Shown here in pieces: positions 1-25,635 of a stretch of DNA of 64,000 bases. Position 1 is the first letter of the stretch, and every line of letters begins with the position of its first letter. The translations under genes were made by a program, and so were the position numbers. This DNA is from Cristatella mucedo (lineage: Eukaryota; Bryozoa; Phylactolaemata; Cristatellidae). Location: the NCBI GenBank assembly GCA_009760855.2, contig WPIO01000009.1, positions 2,790,501 to 2,854,500 on the forward strand, written 5' to 3'. The notes beneath the pieces are model-generated. The model searched no databases. It saw only the letters and a program-made list of their open reading frames with translations, and had not been told where the DNA came from.

Positions 1-158
1 GCCGTGACCCTTTAGTACAGTTCCTCATATTGTGGCGACCCCCAACCATAAAATTATCGTGTGAGAATTGTGGAAATTTTCCTATGGTATTAAGCGACCC
101 CTGTGAAAGGGTCGTTCGACCCCTAAAGGGGTCGTGACCTACAGGTAGAGAACTGCTG
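1..158. mobile_element. Short non-autonomous hAT element of SPIN/URR1 type, cut by the left window edge
   Basis: The right terminus, read on the minus strand from 158, begins CAGCAGTTCTCTACCTGTAG and runs into paired GACCCCTTT / GGGGTCGAACGACCC blocks. The left part holds ACAGTTCCTCATATTGTGG and GACCCCCAACCATAAAATTA. From memory, this whole arrangement matches the short non-autonomous hAT elements of the SPIN and rodent URR1 group, including the internal CACAGGGGTCGC stretch. The element appears almost whole; roughly the outer 20 bp of the left inverted repeat lie outside the window. It has no coding capacity. The 8-bp target duplication cannot be checked because the left flank is missing. 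Confidence 0.8.
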
Positions 159-554
159 GTTTATGTTATTCTGTAGCGCCAGCATCCATGGCAGAACACG
201 TATACACACCTCAAAAGCTCACTGGACATGCTGGAAAGTTTTTCTGCGAACTCAGGTCTCCCTTCGACATCCAGTACCTTGTCAATGGCTAGCAAAAGGC
301 TCAGCAGAAGGCCATATGCATAAAGATCACATCGCTCGACATATTGTTTGAGGCTATATCCTCGGTTGCTATGTTTTTGGAAAATATGCATAGGCTATAA
401 TAAATATATCTGACACTCAAAATTTTCTGCACACGAAACCGTTCGGAAATGACAGCACATTGTGCAGTCTAATAACTTCAATGTTTTGTCAATTGATTTC
501 TATGTCTTTTCATTCTTAAGCTCCAGCATACCTAACAAAACTACTCCCCAGTCG
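159..554. other. No gene or repeat recognised
   Basis: AT-rich sequence with only short chance open frames. I see no splice-flanked coding segment or repeat similarity. Confidence 0.4.
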
Positions 555-1060
555 GGCTAGGCATCGTACTACCCGGCCTTCTTCCTCAAGTAGGTGGTGT
601 ATGTCTCGAACCAATTGTAAATCCTTTGGAGAACGTGCCTTTATGATATTAAAGGCTTGAACTCTCGACTGACGTTACGACATCCCCTGATGACATTTAA
701 AAAAGAAGCTGAAAACGAACCTGATGTTACAATTAATCACAGTATGCATGTACTGCACGTACGAGCAATGCTTCCTTTAGAGCATATGTAGTTCGTGTGT
801 TCCCAAAGTATGGAACTATCTCCCAATTGACGTCACGACATCCCCTGACTTGGCGACATTTTTAAAAGAAGCAATTAACTTACGTCCTACTCACAGCTTT
901 TACTCCTTCCCTTTGAATTGTCATTTTTTGTCTTCACTCGCTCTAATGTTGTGCATTGCATGTCTGTGCAATTGACATACTTCCGTGCAGGCGTACGTAA
1001 AATGCCCAGAAACAGAATTAATTCTCTTAGGGCACTATTCAAATATCATTGTATTACTTG
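555..1060 (+). mobile_element. Eroded LINE-A 3' fragments
   Basis: Two stretches (about 555-720 and 785-875) contain the LINE-A landmarks for the end of the reverse transcriptase ORF: AGGCATCGTACTACCCG, CCTTTGGAGA.CGTGCC and ACGACATCCCCTGAC. A faint tail, TTCTCTTAGGGCACTAT, lies near 1022. The frame is broken in several places. It is either one old copy with an internal duplication or two overlapping old insertions. Confidence 0.5.
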
Positions 1061-1520
1061 TATTATCATCATAGAAGCTAAGCTGTAGCTATGAAGCGAT
1101 TATTGAATTTACCACATGGTCCCTAGGCATCACCTAGTGGAACCAACTTGCTGCATAATGTGTAATCGGAACCATCCCTTGAATCAATTCGTATCCGAGA
1201 TTTCGGTAAATTAGTCAACCTGTTATGACAGCACAAGCATAAGTTCTTTGTGACTCACTCAGCACTAACTATCTGAAAATAAGTATTGCAATTTTGATAT
1301 TTTCACTCGCGAGCAGGCAAGATTCGTGGATTCGTCACAGTGGTCGGCAAAGTGTTCGGGCTTACTGAGTAATTTTAGGTCAAGAAGGCACATAAGATCA
1401 ATAGGAACCACTCCTACTCCGGTGGGGTGGGCGTGGCCAGACAAGCAAACAAACGGTCGCAACAGACACTCACGACAATTATATGAGTAAAAATTAATCA
1501 TCCCTTCCCGGTCAAACACT
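1061..1520. other. No gene or repeat recognised
   Basis: Only short chance frames are present. Nothing resembles the LINE or SINE families seen elsewhere in the window. Confidence 0.4.
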
Positions 1521-2535
1521 TAATAATAATAATGCACTTGATAAAGCGCCCTCAGAGAAGTCAATCTCTCTCTAGGTGCTTTACATTTGCTGCAAAGGGA
1601 AATGCAATTGAATGGTGAGTAATATCATGCTTGATAAACAAACGAAATGAATAAAATGGTTAGGGGTGACATGCACAGGGTCAGCATGCAAATGTGGTTA
1701 GTGGCAGCATGCACAGTGTCAGCACGCATAAGCACATCAAAGACGAGTCACAGGGACCCACTAAACGATGTCATAAATAGGTGTGTTTAAAGTTCTTTTT
1801 AAATGTGGTCAGGTCAAGGGATGTTCTGACGCAAGTCGGGAGGGAGTTCCAGGCTCTGGGTGCATACGAACTAAATGCACGGTCTCCAAAGGATTTAAGG
1901 TTTGTACGAGGTATTTGTAGACTGTTGGATTTCGACAAAGCGGGTGGTACGATGCTTGGCCTGGTGGGGGAGTAAATCTGAGAGATAGGCTGGAGCCAAA
2001 GAATGAAGTGACCTAAAAGTGAGCGAAAAAACCTTGAATTCGATCCGTTGCTTGACTGGTAGCCAGTGCAGGTCGGCGAGAAGTGGTGTGATGTGGCAAC
2101 TGCAACGCTCACGACAGACAAGCCTAGCTGCAGAGTTTTGCACCAGCTGTAATCGCCTGATTGCACATGCTGGTAGATCAGCAAGCAGTGAGTTACAGAA
2201 GTCAAGAAGGGATGTCACAAATGCATAGACCATCTTAGACGTGGTATCCTTATCTAAACAAGCCCGAATTTTAGCAATGTTATGTAGCTGAAAGTAGGCC
2301 GACTTTACTGTGGAGCTGATGTGGTCGTCTAATGAGAGGTCACTTTGGAAAATGACACCTAGATTTCGAGCTTATTCAACAGGAGATATGCTGGCCGAGC
2401 CAATTTTTAGCGCCAGCCTTTCTAATTTGTGAATCACACTGGGTTTGCCCAGAACTAGTAAGTTAGTTTTATCATCGTTTAGTTTTAGAAAAATTTAGTT
2501 TAAGATAGTTTTATCATCGTTTAGTTTAATTTTTC
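1521..2535 (-). mobile_element. LINE-A copy, 5'-truncated
   Basis: Read on the minus strand, this copy starts in the reverse transcriptase at the LNDDKTNLL region (near 2480). It continues through VTSLLDFCNSLLADLPACA, HWLPVKQRIEFKVFSLTFRS and PRAWNSLPTC, and ends with the family 3' hairpin and (ATT)n at 1521-1540. The ORF needs at least one frame change (near 1900-2000). It sits head-to-head with the plus-strand copy that begins at 2540. A 27-bp direct repeat containing TTTTATCATCGTTTAGTTT marks the boundary. Confidence 0.85.
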
Positions 2536-2539
2536 TGTT

Positions 2540-3580
2540 TCAGACAAGCACCGACAGCAGCTGTAAAAACAATCCACACGTGGATGGCAGCAAACTTTCT
2601 TAAACTGAATGATGATAAAACCAACTTACTAGCCATGAGTAAACCAAGTGTGATTCCGAAATTGAAAAATTTAACTCTCACAATCGGCTTAGTCAGCTTA
2701 TCCTATTGAATCTGCACGAAATCTATGTGCAGTGTTCCAAAGTGGCCTTTCATATGACGACCGCATCATCTCCACAGTCAAAGTCTGTGTACTTTCAGCT
2801 GCATAACATTGCTAAAATTCGGGCTTGCTTAGACAGCTTTACTACATCTAAATTGGCCCATGCATTTGTGACATCCCATCTTGACTTCTGTAACTCGTTG
2901 GTTACTGGTTCACAGGCCCGTGCAATCAGGTGCTTAGAGTTGGTGCAAAACTCTGTAGTCAGGCTTGTCTGTCGTGAGTGTGGCAGTCAGCACATCACAC
3001 CACTTCTTGCCGACCTGCACTGGCTCCCAGTCAAGCAGTGCATCGACTTCAAGGTCACCCACAGGTCTCTTCATTCTTTGGCTACACCCTACCTGTCAAA
3101 TCTATTCCCCCCCCCCTGTAGGCTGAGCTCTATACTGCCTGCTTTTCGGAATCTAATTGTTCACCTATACCTCGAACAGACCTCAAATCTTTTGGAGACC
3201 GTGCCTTTAGTTCGTATGTTCCCAAAGCCTGGAACTCACTTCCTACTGGCGTCACGACATCTCCTGTCATGACCACATTTAAAAAGAAGCTTAACGCATC
3301 TATGCATCACAGCATTTAGTGGGTCTGCTAAATTCGTTCTTTGTGTGCACATGCATGTTGACACTGTGCATGCTGCCTCTATACATATTAGCATGCTGGC
3401 CCTACGAACGTCACCTAAAACCATGTTATGCATGTGGTCTCTGAGCATGTTACTACTAACCATTCTATCATGCTTCCTTTGGAGCAAATGTTAAGTGCCT
3501 AGAAAGAGATTTGAGCTCTTTGAGGGTGCTATAACAAATGCTATTCTCATCAATAATAATAATATTATTATTATTAAATA
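2540..3580 (+). mobile_element. LINE-A copy, 5'-truncated
   Basis: It begins at the motif [20 protein letters not shown] and continues into CNSLVTGSQARAIRCLELVQ and HWLPVKQCIDFKV, then the 3' untranslated region. It ends in a hairpin remnant and (ATT)n around 3545-3580. It starts at almost the same element position as the minus-strand neighbour. Several frame breaks and a C-tract (3108-3116) are present. It is more diverged than the 9-10 kb copy. Confidence 0.85.
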
Positions 3581-3960
3581 AACACGAACCACCGATTGAG
3601 CTGCCACTAACAGTAATAAAGAGTAGCAAAAGCTCGACAATTCAATTAGGCCAGATCCAGAAAATAAATAACTAGGTGGGGCATTAGGCCAGACTGGAGT
3701 ACTGGCTAGACTGTATCTGGCCTAAAGGCCGGATTTTGCCGACCTCTGGTATAGCAGAATGATCGGCAATGGCATTTACGTATGTGTGCTGCCATAAACA
3801 CATTTTGCATTATAGACCTCGAAAATGCAAATTGGCCGTAGGGTTATGCATTCAGTCGTCATTGCAGTTGCCAATACCTTTGAAATAGCTTGCTATGCTG
3901 CAAACATCTTCATCCAATAGATGTCTGTCTGTAAGTGTAGTGGCTCATTTAGACAAGAGG
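3581..3960. other. No gene or repeat recognised
   Basis: No convincing coding segment and no similarity to the repeat families in this window. Confidence 0.4.
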
Positions 3961-4360
3961 CCTGATTAGATGCCGTTGCATGCTCACTATCAATGCAAGC
4001 ATCGTACCAAACGCTTTTCGGAATCTAACTATTTACCCACACCTCGGACAAACCTCAAATCCTTTGGAGACCGTGCATTTAGCTTGTATGCTCCCCAAAC
4101 CTGGAACTCACTCCGGACTTCCACCACGACATCCCCTGACTTGACTACTTTTAAAAAGAACTTAGAGACACACCTATTTAGGACAGCATTTAGTGGGTCC
4201 CTGTGATTCGTCCTTTATATGCTTATGCATGCTGACTGTGCATGCTGCCGCCAGCCATATTTGCATGCTGACCCTGCGCATGTCACCCATAACCATGTTA
4301 TTCATGTTGTTTATCAAGCATGATATAACTCAACATTCAATCGCACTTTTGTTGTGCTTG
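3961..4360 (+). mobile_element. LINE-A 3' fragment
   Basis: It encodes the LINE-A C-terminal region (FGDRAFSLYAPQTWNSL and LTTFKKNLETHLFRTAFSGS) followed by the characteristic untranslated region with repeated TGCATGCTGACCCTG words. The terminal hairpin is missing or replaced by a TTGTTTATGCTACTTTTGCT direct repeat (about 4367-4435). Confidence 0.8.
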
Positions 4361-5925
4361 TTGTTTATTGTTTATGCTACTTTTGCTAATTTGCTGATTT
4401 GCAAATGTTGTTGATTGTTTATGCTACTTTTGCTCTTAACAAGTAGCAGGTAAGTAAAATCTGTAATGCTCTTTCAGCTACTGCATTTCATAGGTTCGTG
4501 GACTGGACTGGTTGCATGATGTGTTTCACAGGGAGAATATGAGGAGCAGATAAACGCTTTCCTGGGATACCGTGATGCAACCTAATAATAACAATTATAT
4601 ATTTGCATAGAGCCCTCAGAGAACTGAATCTCTTTCTAGGCACTTTATAGATGCTATATAGAAAGCGATACCTATGTATCAGGCCGCTGCCGACGAGAGG
4701 TGATTGCTACACATACACCACCACGGTTTCCTCCCGACATTTGGAGCAATCACGACGAAACATTGACTATTATCTGTAGCACAGCTAAAATAACGAAAGC
4801 GTCGAGAAGGCCCCTGGCACCCAATCGCTACCCTGGTCCAAGTAAATTGAGTATATATGGCAAGAAGCCGGCTCTCAGCTTGTGCAGCTCTGAGGGGGCG
4901 CCGTAACAAAAGCTCGCCGACAAAAGCAAACAATGCTTGCAACCCCGACAATGTGAGCAGGACAACAGCACAACAGTTTTTTGTTGTAAATTTATCCTTT
5001 AATTGACTTAATCGGTTTTTTGTCTTCCAAATTAGCTAGTATTATACCAAGGAGAAACATTTATATTACATTGTAAGGCTGGTGAGGAACTAAAAATAAC
5101 TTGTCCAGTTTCTTCATGCATTAATAATGCAATTGATGTTATGCAACAATAATGAAAAATCCTAGATAATAAAATAAAAAAAATCCTATTACAATTTATT
5201 TGATAATATCTGAATGTAACGATTGGTCTACAACGCATTTTCAATTTAAAGGTTAAAAAACTTAACACAAAATGAACTAGTGAAGCCTTTACATAAACAT
5301 ATGGAACAGTCATAGTGGGAGATCACCTTGGAGGAATCACACGAAACCAAGCATCAAATTAAAAAAATTGGCTAATATTATTAGGCTATATTAACACTTT
5401 TTTATATATCTATACCCTTTCAAAATATATTTAAAAGCTGCCATACATTATAATGTGATACGATTTATACTATTTTTCTCTAATAAAATACTAATTATAA
5501 ATATCTATTTAAACCAGCCTTCCTTAAAATTATTTTTACTTGCATTTGGTGTGCTTTTTACTTACCTTCATGCCTTTGTCCCGCAGGCTGATGTCGGGTT
5601 ACCATCTGAGGGAGGCCAATAGGCTACATTACATGATGCAGTACTACCGGTCTGGTAATGCCGTTTAAGGTCAACGTTTGTCCTCTTAAAAACTCATGAT
5701 ACAGAGAAGCCTGATAGCAAGTATTTTTTTTTGTTTGGCATGATATTCTGCTATGTGATTATGGCATAATCTAGGGTACAGGCTTAAACAAAATTCTTGG
5801 CCAGCTGCACAAGAACTCGGCAGCGATGAATGTATGCAATGTAAGGTTATGTATCTCCGTCTGTAACTCCACAAAGCCATAAAGACTATGTGGGTGTTGT
5901 GCAGAAGTTTTGTATGGCGCACTCA
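4361..5925. other. Mostly unrecognised AT-rich spacer; one LINE/SINE tail
   Basis: At 4590-4650 there is a minus-strand copy of the shared LINE-A/SINE-A tail (GAGCCCTCAGAGAACTGAAT). The remainder is AT-rich with many stops. I found nothing gene-like. Confidence 0.45.
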
Positions 5926-6113
5926 CAGCCTTAGCGGCTTTTGGTACTCATTCGGTAGCCAACAGACTTGATCTCGTGCAACAAAGAGAAATGGGAAGCA
6001 TAGCTGAGTCAGTAGAGCAGTTGAGGTAGTGAGTAGCATGGAAGTAGCAGTTTAGGACGGCTGGAAAGGATATGCCACAGCCGGCAGCAGGAGAGCAGTT
6101 GTTGCATAAGAAA
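5926..6113 (-). mobile_element. LINE-B 3'-end fragment
   Basis: The reverse complement matches the last ORF segment of LINE-B: ATGCAACAACTGCTCTCCTG, then the [20 protein letters not shown] and RETKSVGY-like sequence. It starts at nearly the same element position as the copies at 51341 and 60663. The frame is interrupted. Confidence 0.7.
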
Positions 6114-6615
6114 ACTCTACGCACAGACTGATAGCGATTACTAATAGCTATGATATATATTAAATATATATATACACACATAAGTGAAGACCGTGAATTC
6201 AGGGTGAAGAATGGAAAGGTTCTGCACAAAGACAAAAAAGATGACGCATGAGTGTGGCATGGAATCCAAAATGCATGATGAAATAAAAATTACATAGACC
6301 TTAATTAAATAACGACTGCACAAGTCGCAAATACTGTCAAGGTCACAACTGGATTACTAAGAGGTTGCTAGTATAAGCAAACCAAATATTCCAGTATAGC
6401 AGCTGGTGGCTTGAAACTGACAATTACTCGGGCAGGTTGGGTAAATTGAGCAGCTGCTTGCGCGGCAGATAACCTGGTATGAAATGCCACGGCAGACGGT
6501 CAGGCTAAGGTCAGGTGTCAAGGTCAGGTGCACTCCTTCTCGAAAGCAGCTCACTCACTCGGCAGACTTGACGTGTGCTCGACAGGCAGACAGAGACGAG
6601 CAGCTTCAATGCTTG
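6114..6615. other. Spacer / likely 3' untranslated region of ADCK1
   Basis: This lies immediately downstream of the ADCK1 stop on the minus strand. No other feature is recognised and I found no clear AATAAA on the minus strand close to the stop. Confidence 0.35.
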
Positions 6616-22080
<15,465 letters not shown>

Positions 22081-22196
22081 CCGCGAGGGCTCGCAGGAGG
22101 CCGGACGCAGCAGTAGCCGACCGATCCGGCTAAGTCGTCGACCTTCACCTTCACCTTTGTCGCGCAGGCGCAAAAGAGGACGTCGGTCGATCCAAG
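22081..22196. promoter_or_regulatory. Bidirectional ADCK1/SNW1 promoter core
   Basis: Only 116 bp separate the two divergent start codons, so the transcription starts and 5' leaders of both genes must fall in or beside this stretch. It is CpG-rich with no TATA box, as expected for housekeeping genes. The CpG-rich zone continues into ADCK1 exon 1 and SNW1 intron 1. Confidence 0.85.
22162..22171. promoter_or_regulatory. Candidate NRF1 site GCGCAGGCGC
   Basis: An exact match to the palindromic GCGCANGCGC consensus of NRF1, a regulator of nuclear genes for mitochondrial proteins. It lies 26-35 bp before the SNW1 ATG, inside the shared promoter with ADCK1. Confidence 0.6.
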
Positions 22197-22210
22197 ATGT
22201 CGCTCGCGAG
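22197..22210 (+). CDS. SNW1: SNW1 exon 1
   Basis: Fourteen coding bases, ATG TCG CTC GCG AG, with donor GTCAGT. The split codon AG|T restores MSLAS-ILPAPTQ, close to human MALTSFLPAPTQ. This supports both the start and the splice. Confidence 0.88.
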
Positions 22211-25200
22211 GTCAGTTGCGTTCGGCTGCGTCCTGTCGTCCAACCCTATTGGGCCGCAGCCGCGTAGCTTATGATGTTGCAGTTAAGCATAGCAATACTT
22301 CTCCTCGCGTTGTTTATGCCGAACGCCTGTAACGACACGTCGTAGCAGCGGTCGCGATATCGTTGACGCGTCAGCGTTTTTCCCTGCGTGCGCGCATTTT
22401 CTGTAGTATTCTTCCCGCTCCGACGCAGCATGTGTACGACAAGGAGGAAGAAGAAAAGCTGCGGCGCCAACGGCAGCAAATGCAGGTAACCCAACGTAGC
22501 CCCGGGACATTTGTGCTTTGGTATTTTAACCAAATTTGCATCACATTTCTGCCGATTTGTTGTGAATTTTTTGTTGCCCACTTATTGTTGGTCGCGATGA
22601 AAATTTACCCAGGTTTTCCCTGGCATTCCTTCCTGCTAGTGCGCCCTCGCTGATAGCTAGCTATGTCGTGCCGAGGCATGTTTTGAAGCATGGGCTGCCG
22701 CTCCCCGTGGCATTCACGCCGGCTTCCCCCTTCCCCCCCCCCCCGGTGCTCAAGCTTCCCGCAGCACTGCACCATGTCTTAATTTACCCCAGGACGCCCA
22801 AGTTCATGCGTGTCTTTCGTACGCTGACGCCAGGCAAAAACCGACGGTGCGGTATTTGAAGCTTTTTCCAGCATTTGCTCCATAACCAGATGTGTGCCAG
22901 CCTCACTACGCTTTGCCTGCCGCCTACGCTTTGCCTACCGCCGTATGTAAGAATGAATTGCTAGATCGCCCGGTCGGTTGGGCCGGTTGCACAAAAGCTA
23001 GCTCCGCAGACACTCGGGCCTGCCTTTCACTTTCAAAGAAAATTAAGATTTTAAGGTATTTTTATTGGTGTAACTAGTTTAATATAAACTATAGTAATAT
23101 ATTGAATGGCACCTTCAGAACGTAATCTCCGTCTAGGCACTTGAAAAGTTATGTACTGAAAACGTGATTATCTAGTTAGTGGTAATATGCATGGGGTCAA
23201 TATGCATAATATGGTTAGCGGTAAAATGCACAGTGTCAGCATGCATAAGCACACATTGCAAGGACCTATCAAATGTTGTGAGAAACATGTGCGTTTTTAG
23301 CTTCTGTATACGGGGTAGAGTCACGAATATACTCTATAAAAAAAATTTATCCGGCAATCGAATGCTTAGGATATCTTTCAATAGAAAAACATGTTAGCAA
23401 TGGGATTGTAAGTTCTGCCGACATCAACGTAAAAGAAAAACTGCAAACCATGTCTCACCTGGATGTGACCCGGAAGCTACATGTCTACAAATACAAAATT
23501 TACCGATCTGTGCAGCATATGTGACTTGTATCCCAACCTGTATAAGCTTAGTAGATTGAGGTACATTCGTGAAGCTTGTTGAGTTGCTGTAGACGTCGTC
23601 AAACATCTAGAGGTTTTTTCTGCCATCTAGACATGTATAGCAAAATATATCCAACCGAAATCAGAAATTGTTCTGTAATCTAGAGTTCTAATAATAATTC
23701 TAAGCTTTTATATCGGCTGGTTCGTAGTTAAACAGTCTTTGAAGTAAATCACTATGCCAGTCTCTGTTCGTGGTGGTTGGTATTGTACGGCTGCAAAAGC
23801 AGTCTTTGTGGATCCCTGGGGCACCGAATGTGGTATTCTTGCTGGCCACCAGATTTCTCTCGTCCATCTTCTCATGCTCACTGCTGGTGCTAAGGAATGT
23901 ATTCCTTTATTTGTTGGAGAAATGATTCTCCTATAGTTTGGTTTACCTGTGCTGTAGCTCTGTTGGTGTTTCTGTTTTGACCCTGATGCTGAGCTCAGTT
24001 CTAGATCTGCTAGTGGAACATATTTTGAAATACTTATAGTTTGACTCTTATCAGAAGGTTGTTGGCATTGTGTCTGTGTAAAACGTTTTGAGTTTTTGAT
24101 ATCTAGTCTTAAGTGTATGCCAACCTATTGTTCATAGGGGATGATTAGAGAATTGACTCAGATATTTGTATTATAATCTCGGCTCTTTTTCATAAGCATC
24201 ATGCTACCCAGAGGTAAGATGTTTGCCTTGAACAACCAAGGTCATGTGCTCGAGCTATAAGGTATGTAGAGATCAAGTTATCTTAGGGGTTAAATACAAA
24301 TGAATTGTGTGTTTGCGTGTGCGCCTGTCTGTGTGTGCCTGTGTGTTAGCAGGGTAGTGGTTGCCCAGTCGTACATGTGCATAGCTCAGTGTCCTGACAT
24401 GCTGATGATTAGTGATATGCTGTACATCCGCCATCTGTTGCTGTTGTAGGTGGCTAGTATCGGCCACTCAAGTGCACCTCCATACGGTCAGAGGAGAGGA
24501 TGGATACCACGATCTCAAGCTGTAAGTATTTTCCCGAGCCTTTCCCACTTTCTAGATCACTAACTTTCTGGCCAAATCGCCATTGCACCAACTCTCTGCT
24601 TTCCAGGACTATGGTGATGGTGGAGCATTTCCAGAGATACAAGTTGCTCAATACCCTTTGGGTATGGGGTTGTCAAAAACCAGCAGCAATGCTCTTACAA
24701 AAGCTGTGGATGCCGAAGGGAAAGTGAAATATGATGCTATAGCTCGTCAAGGACATGATAAGAACCGAGTATGTACTGCACACCTGCTAGTAAGAAGCTG
24801 TCCTGTCTACTGATGTTTAATAATAGTATTGAAGGGAGTTATCCTTTGTGTTCAGGTGATACACTCAAAATTTACCGATCTCATGCCTAAACCGATGGAG
24901 GATGACGATGAACTGAAGAAACCCTCCGAAGAAGAAATTCAAGAAGTTAGTATCTGTCTTAGTTTTTTTTGCCGAATGCGAGGTCTCATAGGCTGATTGC
25001 AAGTCAGCTATTCTCTTTTATTTATTGACAAGTCATTGCATTTGAACCCCTGTGTTCTATGTCTGCAGACAACAGAGCAAACACGACAGGCGTTGGAGAA
25101 GCTAGTACAAAGCAAGATCTCAGCTGCCATGCCTGTGAGGACTGCTGAAAAGACTGCTCCTGCACAGTATATAAGGTAATAGACCTTTCACGTAACTGTA

Positions 25201-25538
25201 GCCTAAATGTTGCTAGAACATCAGTTTCCTCATTTGACTTGTTCATTTGTTGCTCGGGTCTAGTCCTGAGGTCTTGAATGCACACAATAGGCTTTCTAGT
25301 GCTCTTCTGGCAAAACAATAAATATGATTTATTGTATTGCACCATAAGAGAGCCTAAGCTCAATTCAGGTCCTTCACATATGTCGTGGGGCTTAAGCCCG
25401 CGACCTCGGTCATTGAATACATTCACCTTGGTCTAGGCTAGGAGCACCTTAACCACGGACCAAACTGGTGCAGCATTAATTTTGATCTCCTTAAGTACGT
25501 TGACAATTTTAATTAATATATATATATATTAATTAAAA

Positions 25539-25635
<97 letters not shown>

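Larger units (their letters stand above)
22486..24449. other. SNW1 intron 2: spacer with old repeats
   Basis: Contains a diverged LINE-A 3' remnant (23085-23320), a dispersed-repeat end (23625-23692) and a SINE-A copy (24203-24306), listed separately. The rest is unrecognised. Confidence 0.6.

Noticed and set aside
22081-22173. In-frame upstream ATG extending ADCK1 by 31 residues
   Set aside because: The downstream ATG gives the spacing seen in the family. The extension is low-complexity Arg-rich sequence, kept only as a possible alternative start.
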